This document shows positions 21,748-32,479 of a stretch of DNA of 64,000 nt, piece by piece (position 1 is the stretch's first letter; each line of letters starts with the position of its first letter). Source of the DNA: Lolium rigidum (Eukaryota; Streptophyta; Magnoliopsida; Poales; Poaceae); contig NW_025900948.1 of assembly GCF_022539505.1 (NCBI RefSeq), positions 248,001 to 312,000 on the forward strand. Reading direction: 5' to 3'. The position numbers and the translations under genes are program-made. Under the pieces are notes generated by a model that was not told where the DNA came from, made no database searches, and saw only the letters and a program-made list of their open reading frames with translations.

Positions 21748-22723
21748 GGCGCTGCTTGAAACCCTTGGCGACGAGACGAGCCTTGAAGCGCTCGATGCTG
21801 CCATCAGGATTGTGCTTCACTTTGAACACCCAGCGACTGTCAATGAGATTGACGCCAGGAGGTGCCGGGACGAGACGCCAAGTCTCGTTTCGGTGAAGAG
21901 CAGCCAGCTCCGCATCCATGGCAGCACGCCAGCGTGGGTCGTGCAGCGCGTCAACAACCGTAGCAGGCTCAGCGACATCAGTACGAACAACTGAGTAGGT
22001 CACGGTCCCGTCAGTTCGGCGCTTCGGCATGGTGATGCCAGAGCGCAGACGGGTGCGCATCGTATGCGTAGGAGCATACGTAGTCTGCTGGGCCGCAGGG
22101 TCCGGCCCACTCGAGGCCGTAGGCGAGGACGGTGGTGACGGCCCAGCATGGGCCGAGGCGGTGATCAACGCGGAGCCAGAGTCCGCGTCCGAGTCTGAAT
22201 TGGACGACGCGGTCGTGCCAGAAGGCTGTTGATCGACGTCGTCGCCATGGTGAGCATCGCCATGGTGAGCATCTGCTGCTGGGGCTCCTGCAGGGGCAAA
22301 AACAGAGACAGGCTGATTGTGCACATTAATCATAAGATCATTAGTACTAGAAACACGACTGCCATAATCTGGAGATGAAACGGTGAAGTGTCGTGAGAAG
22401 GGGTAGACGTTTTCGTCAAAGATGACATTGCGAGAGATGTAGACGCGGCCAGTGGCGACATCTAAGCACTTGTAGCCCTTGTGGTTGCTGCTATAGCCAA
22501 TGAAGACACATTCCTTGGAGCGAAAATTGAGTTTACGATTGTTGTAGGGGCGGAGAAGGGGCCAGCAGGGACAACCAAAGGATTTGAGGAGATCATAGTT
22601 TGGCTTAGCTTTGGCACCTAAAAGGCGTTCAAGAGGTGTAGCATTGTCAATGACACAAGTAGGCATTCGATTTATGAGATAAACGACAGTGTAGAAAGCT
22701 TCATCCCAGAAATTTACGGGCAT
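21748..22723 (-). pseudogene. Copia integrase C-terminus to reverse transcriptase start
   Basis: The frame contains the end of integrase (MPVNFWDEAFYTVVYLINRM, SFGCPCWPLLRPYNN, CVFIGYSSNHKGYKC), a serine/proline-rich linker, and the reverse transcriptase entry (DALHDPRWRAAMDAELAALH, NETWRLVPAPPGVN, RFKARLVAKGFKQR). The last residues read into the Angela LTR at 21747. The catalytic YVDD part is missing here. This is a truncated pol fragment. Confidence 0.85.
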
Positions 22724-22778
22724 AGAAGCGTGGGCTAATAGTGCAAGACCTGTTTCGACAATGTGTCGATGTTTTCGC

Positions 22779-23714
22779 TCAACGGATCCATTTTGTTGGT
22801 GAGTGTGTGGACAAGAAAGGATGACCTAATCGCCGATGCCATTGCTCCTTGCTAGTCCTAGCTGCGGACAACATGGCACACTTCTGGGCTTTTATTTCTG
22901 AGGGACGAATGGGGTAGAGTCCTGCCTCACACCTATCTGCCAGCACCCTTCTCTTCGATTCCAGCTCCTTAACAACAAAATGATACGGATGAATCTCAAT
23001 GAACACAGAATTATCGAGAGCAAGCTTGTGAGCGGAAAGAAGATTTTTTGTGATGCTAGGTACATGAAGAACATTACGAAGGGCAAGTGATTTGGCAGTA
23101 GTATTTAAAGTACCATGACCAATATGAGCAATGTGCAAACCTGCTCCGTTGCCGACGTGGACGCGCTCGTTGCCATTGTAGGCGTCGCGGACGGCGAGGC
23201 GGTCTAGATCACTGGTGATGTGATCAGTTGCCCCGGTATCCATATACCAGGTGGGATCGACGTTGTACCCGGTGGCAGCGTGATTTGCGGACGGCTCGTC
23301 GTCGTTGTAGGCGTGGTTGTAGCGCTGGTAGCACCTGATTGCGCTGTGGCCCACCTTGTTGCAGATTTGACACACCGGGCGCGGTGCACCGCCGCCGCCG
23401 TTGTGGCCTTTCCCGCCTTGCTGGCCTTGTCCACCATTGTCGCGGCCTTGAGGTGGTCCACCACGACCACCACCGCGACCTTGGCCACGTCCGCGTCCCT
23501 GGTTGCCGCGGCCGCCTCCGCCCTGCTGGTTTCCGCCGCCTCCTCCATAGTTTGGACGGCCACCCTGCTGGCGCCCGGAGAAGTTGGCAGACGGCCCGCC
23601 AGTGCCGATGACGAGGTCGGTGTCGTGCTGCTCGTGACGCTGCTCGAAGGCGAGGAGGTGGGAGTAGACCTCGTCGAGCGTGATGTCGTCGTTGCGCGTG
23701 GTCAGGGAGGTCAC
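22779..23714 (-). pseudogene. Copia gag C-terminus, protease and pre-integrase zinc region
   Basis: The frame starts in the UBN2 gag region (DEVYSHLLAFEQRHEQHD). It passes through a long Gly/Gln/Arg-rich segment and a CCHC knuckle (CQICNKVGHSAIRC), then the protease with intact WYMDTGATDHIT, and ends in the pre-integrase motif EQWHRRLGHP. After LGHP the sequence jumps to the middle of integrase, so about the whole D,D-35,E core is deleted. The strong GC content gives several long antisense ORFs, which I left out. Confidence 0.82.
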
Positions 23715-24279
23715 CAGCGCGTCGTAGTCCGGCCCAAGGCCAGCCAGGATTACGAGATCGTCTCCTCCTCACGCAGGGGCTGGACGATGGTGGCAAGCGT
23801 GTCGGCGAGGTGCTTCATCTGGCGGAAGTAGTCCGCCGCCGACGTGCCCTTCTTCTTGGTGGCGGTGAGCTAGGTGCGGATCTAGATGACCTGCGCACGC
23901 GACTTGGAGGAGAACATGCCTTCCAGGATCATCCACGCATCGTGTGCAGTGGGGGCGCCCATGATGGACGCGAGCACTTCCTCCGTGACGGTGGCGAAGA
24001 AGCCGCTGAGCACCGTCTGATCGCGGACGACCACGTCGCGTATTCAGGATTGGTCACCTGGCTGGTGATCCGGTCATCGCCGGTGCCGGTGACCTCCTCG
24101 ATGAAGGAACCAGGGGCTTGAGTGGAGCCGGTGATATGGCCAAGGAGATGGGGATGGCTGCGGAGGTGGGTGATCATCTGGGCTCTCCACAGCATGTAGT
24201 TGGTGTGGTTCAGGCGCACGGTGACGGAGGATGTGACCGGCATGGCAGCAACGGGTGCGGTGGAGGAAGAAGAAGCCAT
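23715..24279 (-). pseudogene. Copia gag N-terminus, frameshifted
   Basis: The start MASSSSTAPVAAM at 24279 is followed by VRLNHTNYMLWRAQMITHLR, the conserved start of copia gag (LNxxNYxxW). The frame is lost near residue 90 (NPEYATW then a shift) and regained around 23714, so at least one indel and stops separate the two halves. Confidence 0.75.
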
Positions 24280-24290
24280 TAGCCAAGATG

Positions 24291-24302
24291 GCTCTGATAC
24301 CA
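24291..24302 (-). other. tRNA-Met primer binding site of the short-LTR copia
   Basis: The minus strand reads TGGTATCAGAGC directly next to the LTR end at 24303. Confidence 0.85.
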
Positions 24303-24492
24303 TGTAAACTTAACGAGATCAAAGGGAGAGAGAGATGCGATGAGGCGATGGCCAATAGGTCCATGTCGTGCACTTTATATAGGAAGCCTTGGCCGGCTAG
24401 GGTTTACAACAACCGAGCTCAACAACCTCATAACAAATTCTAGATACTAACAACCTGTAGTTATCTAGTCTAACAATCCTAACGTGTTAACA
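24303..24492 (-). repeat. 5' LTR (190 bp) of the short-LTR copia
   Basis: On the minus strand it runs from TGTTAACACGTTAGG to TTAAGTTTACA. A possible TATA-like segment (actttatata on the plus strand, near 24371) lies within it. Boundaries are set by TG...CA and the primer site. Confidence 0.75.
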
Positions 24493-24497
24493 GAACC

Positions 24498-25857
24498 CAA
24501 TCAACTCTTTTCCTTTGCATCCCAAATATGTAGTCCGTGCTCTAAAAAAGTTCCTCAAACAGGCCAGATCAATCGTTTGGGGATGTATTTTGTTCGTACC
24601 GTGTTTGGGGACGTCGCTCTCCAGCCGCCTCCCCCAAACGCCGCCTCCAAATAGAAATTCAAATATTTCGTATTTAAAAGAGATCGTTCCCGCGTCGTAC
24701 TGGGCGCATACTCATATTACAGACCGGCGTAAATTAGAAGAAGGGGTAGGGGTTGGGAGACGGCGACGCCGATGGCGCAACCTGAGTCGACGTAGGCCCA
24801 TCGATCATGACGACCTCGTCGTGATTTGCCCGATGTGCATGCTTCGTCGCTGACGCCGAGGCAGAGATCGATGCCACTAACGCTGAGGCAGAGGACGATG
24901 CATGTGTACTAGCAGATGTGGTCGCAGACGCGTCTGCTGGTGCCGGCTCTTGCTCTAGAGTTGGGATTGCTGCCGCTGCCTCGGCCGCTGCCATTTTGGC
25001 TTCGATGTTGTCGAGGATCTGACCTTTGAAGAAGTTGTGCGCTGCCCGCGTCTGGGGAGACATTCTTTCTATCGACGCTGTCAGCAGGGACATGGAAGCC
25101 GCCATGCGGGTCCTCGTACCGCGGCGACAAGTTTGGCATCACGCACCCTGGAGTGGCGGCATAGGGGCCGTCGTTGTAGAACCCGGATGTCAACGGAGAC
25201 AACGTACTCCATGGGCTCGCGTTGTTGGCCATGATACACGCGACCAGCGCGTGCTGCTGCGCGCACCGCCACCGTCTTCTTCTCCAGCCACGCCGCCCTC
25301 TCTCCCCTCCGCTCCGCCGTCGACAGCTTGCGGCGCAGTCAGTCTTGCTGCCATTGATCGTCGGTCTAGCCTTCCGGCTTCTTCTTTAGAGCCGGCGCCT
25401 TCCGCGGCTTCGCGAAGTGCGCCTTCGCCCCTTTCGTCTCATTGCCCGGCGGCTTGGTGGCCGCTTTTTTGGCCATTTTTTGGGGCCTGTTGGCGGCGCC
25501 ATGAATGGGGAGAGGGTAGCAGCGGCGGGAGGGACAGAGTAGCGACGACGGAGGGAGAAATGAATCGGCGGGATAGGCGGTGAAATGTGTTAAGAGGGCA
25601 GAAATGCGCGGCGGGAGAGGCGCGATGTGGCGGGACAAGCGCGATTTAGCGGGAGAGGGGGACGAATTTTTTCTGTACCGCTGACGCGTCGGGCCCACCA
25701 CTCCCCACCTCGCTTTTCGTTGTGTCCGGCGCGCTCGGAGCGTCTCCTGCGTAGCGGGGACGGGCTCGGGGCGGCGGACACCATATTGGGACTCGCCGAA
25801 CGGAACGAAGATTTAGAGCGCGGGGCTGGGAATGATTTTTTGTCCAACATGCCCTAA
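24498..25857 (-). mobile_element. Harbinger-like DNA transposon remnant with a degraded GC-rich gene
   Basis: The right end reads GGGCATGTTGGAC on the minus strand next to TAA, like a PIF/Harbinger end with its 3-bp duplication; I could not find the left end. The minus strand carries pieces of one protein in several frames: MAKKAATKPPG with KPRKAPALKKKPEG (25366-25510), MANNASPWSTLSPLTSGFYN with CVMPNLSPRYEDPHGGFHVP (25100-25232), and an Ala/Ser-rich tail (24734-25105). Similar proteins are often found in Harbinger-type elements of Triticeae, from memory. The frames are broken, so it is a pseudogene fragment. Confidence 0.45.
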
Positions 25858-25869
25858 ATGTCTTTGGGG

Positions 25870-27348
25870 GTGTCCGATCTTTCGATGAGATGAAGGCGCT
25901 GCCGGGCAAAGCTCGCGCGGTGTGGCGGCGGCGGGGCACCTGCTGGTCGCGGCAGGGCTCGACGACGGCGGCGCTCGCTCTCGGGCCTTGCGGTGGTGGT
26001 GCGTGGCAACGGCGGCCGGAGGTGCGGCGACCGGCGGGCAGACGGCGGTGGGGTGGTTGGGCTCGATCTGGTCCCGCATGGGCCTGGAGGGCCTCGAGCT
26101 CCTGTACCATGTTCCGGCGCGGGTTGCATCGATGGTCTGCGGCTCTGCCCGCATTACTTGGGCGTCGGGGCGGCGGCCCCGACCTTGGCGGCGGCCTCCT
26201 CCTTCCGTCGGAGATGGCCAGCAAGATATGGTGGATCTTGGGATCTCATGTCTTGCAGAATAAAGGTGGCGGTCCTAGGGCCTCTCTTGCGTGAAGAGGA
26301 GGACCTTCCGGAGGCCTGGACTCGTGATCTGGCCGGAGGGTTGAGTTCCGGAAGGCTCCGCCGGCGAATGTAACAGTGCTCTGCCTGGAGTTTGCTGGAT
26401 CGGAGGTATTCGGTCGTGTGCACCCATGCTTTTATTCCGACCGATTGGTTCTGGAGGGACCGGCGCGAAGCTCTTTTTCTGTGTTGACATCAAGTGACTA
26501 TGGATCCATGATGAAAGTCGGAAGAAGAGAATTTCATGAAGGCCGGAGGGGAGGACTGGCTGAGGGAGGTTCAAGTCTCCACGCTGTTGAGGGACTGGCT
26601 TGGTGTTCCGGGCTTCACAGCAGCGGTATGAAAGTGGGGGTGACAACACAGGTGAAGCGCAGAGTCCTACCTTTCAAGGTGAAAACCCAAGGTCTGGCCT
26701 TAACTGGTTGTGCCTGGCAATGGCCTTGGTGGAGGCATTGTTTTGAGAGCGGGGACTATCTTCAGGGTGAAAACCTAAGATCTTTGATCGGGCGACGATG
26801 GTGTTTGAGCACTGTTCCCTTCTTGGAGACGTCGTTTTTTGGAGAGTCTGTAATTCAGGTGTTGTCTTGGCGGTGGATGTACTGCTGTTGTTAGGCCCGA
26901 GATACTGTAGCGGGGCTTTTATTTCTTAGTTTTCTTTTCCTTTTTTTGGCTGTGTGCATCCGTAGTGCCATTAGGGTGGTGCGTTGTTGCAGAGGCTGGG
27001 TGTAATTGGTATCTTCTTGATATTAATATATTTCACCTGAGGTTGGGTGGTTAGGTGGGTGGTTGTACCCCCAGCCCACCAGAGTTCAAACCCCAGGTTT
27101 GACATCTGTGTGTCTCATAAAGGCGGAATATTCATTCAGTGGGAGGCGACGTTCCCGTCGACAGCGAGGCACCTATGGTGACTTCGTCAATTTCAAGATC
27201 CAATCCGCCGGCTCAGTCTTCCGGAGGTGCTCATAGGGGTAGGGTGTGCGTGTGTGCGTTCATAGGGGTGAGTGTATGCGCGTGTATGTGAGCGTCTGCG
27301 TTTGTACTGTGTTTCTCAAAAAAAAAAAAATTTCCTTTATCCAAAAAA
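25870..27348 (+). mobile_element. Retroposed LINE 3' region joined to an Au SINE, with poly(A)
   Basis: AAATGTCTTTGGG occurs at 25856-25868 and again at 27349-27361, exactly flanking a block that ends in A-rich sequence, which marks one target-primed retroposition. The first 1.15 kb looks like a grass LINE 3' untranslated region (ggctgtgtgcatccg, then gggtgtaattggtatcttc and gatattaatat). The rest is an Au SINE. The duplication frames both parts together. Long GC-rich ORFs (25890-26373) are not supported as genes. Confidence 0.6.
27035..27332 (+). mobile_element. Au-type SINE
   Basis: The body matches the Au SINE pattern from memory: an A-box-like tggttaggtgggtgg, then accccc, agcccaccagagttcaaacc (B-box-like), gggaggcgacgttcccgtcga, and the 3' part gtgctcataggggtagggtg followed by gtgtgcgttcataggggtga. 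It ends in a run of A. SINEs of this type are transcribed by RNA polymerase III. Confidence 0.8.
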
Positions 27349-27569
27349 AAATGTCTTTGGGTGACGCTTTGTGTGGGACGCGGGGAGATGCTCTCATCCT
27401 GGCTTTCTCGGACGTGAGTGCGTGCGTGCGTTCGGACACCGACGCGAACCTCTGCGCCTACAACTACGACAGATCCCGTTTGCAAAAGCCACGAGGGACG
27501 TGTGCCACGACACCGAGTCGGAATCGATCAAGTGAAATTCAAGACGCCACCACCGCCCGCTATGGATAT

Positions 27570-29534
27570 ATGAAGAAGAGAAGTAACCCAAATTCCCCGA
27601 CCGCAAAACCACCTCCACCGGCTCCGGCCGCCAGCAACTCCCGCTTTCCCGGCTGGGTGCTCCTCGACTCGACGGTCCTCATCAGCGATCACCTGAACGA
27701 AACCACCGCAGGAACCTTGACACGAGCGGGCCTCCCCATCCACGTATCCTTCGTCTCCGCTGATCCGCCGCGCCTCTCCTACTTCTGCGTATACTGCCGC
27801 AACAGCTACGAGACTCCGTTTGCAAAAGCGCCGAAGGTCGTTTGCTCCGTGGAGGACACGGCCCTCATCCAAGTCATGCTCACCGCAGAAGACTCGCCGC
27901 ACTACTTCCTCTACCGGGCCAGCGGGCCCAGCAGCGGGCCGTCACTCAACCTGCTCCCGGACATACGTCGGTATTCTTACACAGAGATTCTGATTTTACC
28001 CCTTGGTTTCGTCTCCCACGACAACGGCAAACAATTCGTCATGGCGGCTCTTAGCTACGGCCCAGGGGATGGGGAGTACATTCTCCACACCATCGGTTCT
28101 TCCAACCCGCTTTCTAGTACATGGTCCAAGAAGCTGCTTCAGGTGGAGATACCTAACGGCCTTACCGCGGAATCAGCATTGATCGAACCGACCAAGGTGA
28201 TTGCCCTTGGAGACGGGCTGCTTGGCTGGGTTGATCTCTGGAAGGGCATGGTGATCTGCGACGTGCTCGAGCCCGCAGCCAAGGGCCAAGGCGTATTTTG
28301 TGCCAATGCCGAAGCTGATGCCAAACAACAACGAACTCTATGGCAACCAGCATTCTGCACGGCCACTTCGTGATGTCGCAGTCAGTCGTGGTTACATCAG
28401 GTGTGTCGAGCTTGAGCAAGTGCTAAAACTCAGACCCACGACTGTACCAGCTGTTGTTGATCCCTGGGACATGGATGAACTCAAAGACTCGGAACTGGCC
28501 ATCGTTCCAACCCAGGAGGAGGAGGAAGTATATGATGTCGTTGGGTGGAGGCTCATCACATGGTATAGGGAACTGACTTGGAACTGTTGGCGCAAGGGGA
28601 GCATGGTTCACTCCGATGACCTTGCTGGTACTGTGTCCTTGCCTCAGCTAGGAGGTGGTCCATGTGCTCTAAATGTGCCATTCAAGAGCCTGAAAACAGC
28701 TTCTCCCACTCTGAGTAGTGGCGATGACAATGTCGTTTACCTCGTGTCCATGCTGCAAGAGGACGACCAAGCTGCGTGGATTGTCACCGTTGACACTAGG
28801 AGCAAGTCAGTGGGAGAGGTTGTGCCGTTTTCTGCAGAGGGGTCTGTAATTTACGATCCAACCTTCATTCCCTGTGTACTAAGCAAATATCTGGATGATA
28901 AATCAGGTAATCATATGTCACTGTTTATCAATTAGTACTCCCACGGATGTTTTTCTTCTAGTTTTTAATAATACGGATGTGTCTCAGTAGTTAGTACATG
29001 TGGTTAGGTCACATTTCAAATCATTTAAATCCGGATGGTTCTCATTCCATTATCTACATGGTACCCTGTGTTAAACTGGCCGATGACTATGGACGTTGTT
29101 ACCTGAATAGAGTGTGCTCTGGCCTGGCATCGATAGTCTGAACAGACTGGCCCACTTTCATCACTTGTGTTTGTCGGATAGTAATAGTTAAGAGTTGAAT
29201 AAAAATATTTTTTATGCGTCTTTTTGAATTTGCATCAGAAAACATTGGGTATGATTAAGTGTGTATTAGTTTAGCCCCTCTGTTTTTAAATCACTATGAA
29301 CAATCAGCTGTTAGATAGCTCTACTAATATGCGCTCAAATTCAGACGGGTATTTGGTATGGCATTATTATAGTTATAGCTATTTAGTAATGAGTTGTCAT
29401 TAATCTAATGGATTTCTGCTCTATGTGCATTAGATGGAGCTCAGGGAGGCAAGCGAAATGCTTCGCATGTCCCACCTTCACGAAACTTCAGCAAGTGGAA
29501 GAAGCAGCGGCATCACCTTCCACAGCAGAACTAG
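27570..29534 (+). pseudogene. DUF1618-domain gene, copy 1, with a single-base frameshift
   Basis: Two exons (27570-28906 and 29434-29534; GT-AG intron of 527 bp) encode a grass DUF1618 protein parallel to the gene at 32480-34163. Shared blocks are SRFPGWVLLDSTVLISD, PPRLSYFCVYC, VVCSVEDTALIQV, IALGDGLLGWVDLWKGM and EVYDVVGWRLITWYREL. Near 28300 the frame shifts (VLEPAAKGQGV, then FVPMPKLMPNN one base over); exon 1 is one base too long for its intron phase, so a single insertion explains it. Start at 27570 (MKKRSNPNS) is chosen by comparison with copy 2; a start at 27351 is also open. The function of DUF1618 is unknown. The SINE poly(A) lies 240 bases upstream. Confidence 0.75.
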
Positions 29535-32479
29535 AAGAGAAACCAGTACCGCGCCTCCTGCAGCACTAAACAGCTGGTAATAGATAGTAGCATTCAATAA
29601 GTTTTAGATGTCCATTTCGAAAAAAAATAAGTTTTAGATGTAGTACTTGAAATAGCTACGTATAAACAGTTCTCTTAGACATGGTACTTGATCGAATGCT
29701 CCCTGCATTATTGCAATCTAAGGCAGGCCTATTAGCTTGTGCATAATTCAGTCTTCTGATTTTACTTTGTCATGTAATTTTCAGGCTGATAGTTTTTCTG
29801 TTAACTTGTGCAGCGGCAGTGATGATGCCAGTCAACTCTGCACGGTATGTATGAAGCCTAAAGTGTTGATGTTATGTGGTGTATATGTGGTTATGTTGGT
29901 CGTCGAACATGGTTATGGTCTAAAATGAAATTTCACTTACCCTATGGTTTTTATGCAAGTCATGTGGGAGGAAATATTTGGAGTGTAGGATTGTGTCGTA
30001 TATAAGTTGTAAATAGAAGGTTAGGTGCTCCTTAGCGCGCCATATATTTTTTATTTAAATCGCAACATTTGTTAACAAGCGGTATTTCATTAAATGATTC
30101 TATATTTTTATGTGGTCTGTCCATTGCACTGCTTGGTACACACTTATTTGACGAGATCCTCGGCTTGCCTAAATTAATGGTTTTAGGCTTTCCATTTACT
30201 TGAATGATAATTCGCTGCCGGTGTTGTGAGGTGTTTTATAGACATGGAGTAACTAGTGACATGCTGATGGACTGAGTGTGGGGCATAAGGAAATCACCAC
30301 TCTTGGTTAGAAGCAAAGAAAGCCATGTGTAAAAACTTGGGGAAACAACGTTGCACAAGCTATTTGCAACTTGAAGCGGGTACATTTTGTTGTCCATACC
30401 ACGAGACTATCTTTTACATGAGAAGATATCCCAAAATATACATTCATATTAGCTACTTAACCTTCACAAAAAAAATATATACAACCTTGCTACCAGGAGG
30501 CACACATAAATTTACTGATTAATGAGATACTTTAATTAACTATATTATGAAAAACATTGCACTGTAATATAAGTTTTTCCTAAACTATTCAAAGTAAATT
30601 AATAAAATGAAAAACTAACGACAATATACAATCTAAACTTAGCACAAGGACATGTATATGTACTAGTAAATATTATAATTGTATCTAAAATATGTATCCT
30701 GCTTATATCGGAGTGTGACTATATTGCCAAATGTGCTAGTTGAACATAGAACTTAAGATAGTATCAAATGAGATATAAGAACAAAATGGCATGCACTTAG
30801 TGACAATATGAGTTTTTGTGAAGTAAACAAGTTCATTATAAATAAGTGAAGGCATTTTAATTTTCAATTATATTTGGATTAGCAAATATAGCAAATAGTC
30901 GTAGTGAGCATGATCTACATGGATTTGAAGTCTAGATCATCGAAAACTCATAGATGTCAAGTTGGGCTACGCGGAAACATATGACTTGTGTGTAGGGGTA
31001 GAGGCGGCGGGGGGCGAGTAGGGGCAAGACACACACCCCTCAATCAATAGCCGTTGGTAGTATATGTGCGATAATGGCCGAAGATTAATGTATGATGAAT
31101 TAGCCCATGTTTTAATTATTCAGATGTAGACCAACGAAGTAAAGACAGAAGCTCATCTCTAAATCGTAGCCTTCTTTCCTAAATTAAAAGAGGGAATCAA
31201 TGAGAAATAGAGAATCAATCTATCATGTACTCTCTTAACTGCGTCTAGTTGCCGACTGCTAGGGCGCCTCTGACGCTCGTTGCCTACATACGCTCCTGGT
31301 TTTTGTTTAGCGCGTCTGACCATGACCGCGTGCAGTCTGCTATTAGTGACTCGATCTGACCTATGTTAAAGATGGATAATTTCTATATTGAAAGATTTTG
31401 TATTAATGTTACAATTCAATCCATATATGACATTAGTTTTTCTTTTGTTAGATCAATAGAATTTAATTATCCATATGTACACTTGCATAGAGTTGAAAGT
31501 CAAAAGCAACTGGAGAATTGGAAGTGCAATTTATTATTCCAATGGATTATTTATACAAAAAAATAAAGAGATAGATATAAAAATAAGTTGTCACATTTTT
31601 CATATTTTGATATTGATTTACAATATCATATATCGTGTTATAGTATACATATACCCCCCTATGGTCAAATCTTGACTCCGCGCCTGCTTGGGTGAGGTGG
31701 AACAAGATGGCTTGGATGATCGATGGGCTGGCCGGAAGCAGCGGCTTTTTAGTGCTAGATCATCGGCAGAGAAGGATGCAATATATAGTTCTTATAATTG
31801 TGCCGGTCGTCGGACATAGTTACTTAGCTAGCGATTTTTGTTGTTACCTTGTGGATGGCGATGCCAAATATATTTGTGGCTACATAACTATTTTTAATCT
31901 CATGGAGTTTGTTAGAACTGGTGAAACCAGTGATAGTTACTAATTAGACTATCGTTAGCCCGGAAAGGAGCAAAGTTGCTCACATTCTTGCTAGTAGGGC
32001 AGATGGATCTGTTTGGCTTGAGCATCTGTCCAATTTTATTATTGAGTTACTTGCGGACAATGTAACAGTTCTTGATGATCAATAAAATGGCCATGCTGTT
32101 TTTTTTTCCTCGACAAAAAAATATAGCAAGTTGTCCATTCATTGACTCGTTCTAGAGGGGCTCCCAAGCACTCATCTCTTCTTTCAGAATTGTTCACCAT
32201 GTATATGTACCCAAGTCCCCAAGTCATTAACAAAGATAACACATGTTGATTAATTTATTTGTCATCATTTTGATACACTTTCCATTAATTTTTTTGTTCA
32301 AGCTCTTAAGAGTGATCCTCAGCAAGCAGATCAAGTTATATGTTGAACTTTATACATTATAAAGAACCATTACGACTACGCTATTTGTGTAAGCCACATA
32401 TTCTCTTACTAGGACGGTTAGAGAATCCAAATATATGACCAGTGCTACACATCAAAAACTTGGTGAATGTCATTATTTC
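29535..32479. other. AT-rich spacer between the DUF1618 paralogues
   Basis: About 2.9 kb with no ORF above 83 codons and no transposon ends or RNA gene that I can recognise. Its two ends should contain the 3' untranslated regions of the two convergent DUF1618 genes. Confidence 0.5.

Larger units (their letters stand above)
21748..24302 (-). mobile_element. Older short-LTR copia element interrupted by Angela
   Basis: It reads right to left: gag, protease, pre-integrase, then integrase C-terminus and reverse transcriptase start, cut at 21748 by Angela. The integrase catalytic core has been deleted (junction near 22795). The 190-bp LTR and tRNA-Met primer site suggest an Ale/Retrofit/Hopscotch-type element. 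The remaining part should lie left of the window. Confidence 0.8.

Noticed and set aside
23204..23831. Long ORFs on both strands in the GC-rich part of the short-LTR copia
   Set aside because: Shadows of the Gly/Arg-rich gag frame on the minus strand, which carries the zinc knuckle and protease.
25890..26423. Several GC-rich ORFs of 90-190 codons
   Set aside because: They lie in a LINE-like 3' region and an adjoining Harbinger remnant. No domain is seen and frames overlap on both strands.
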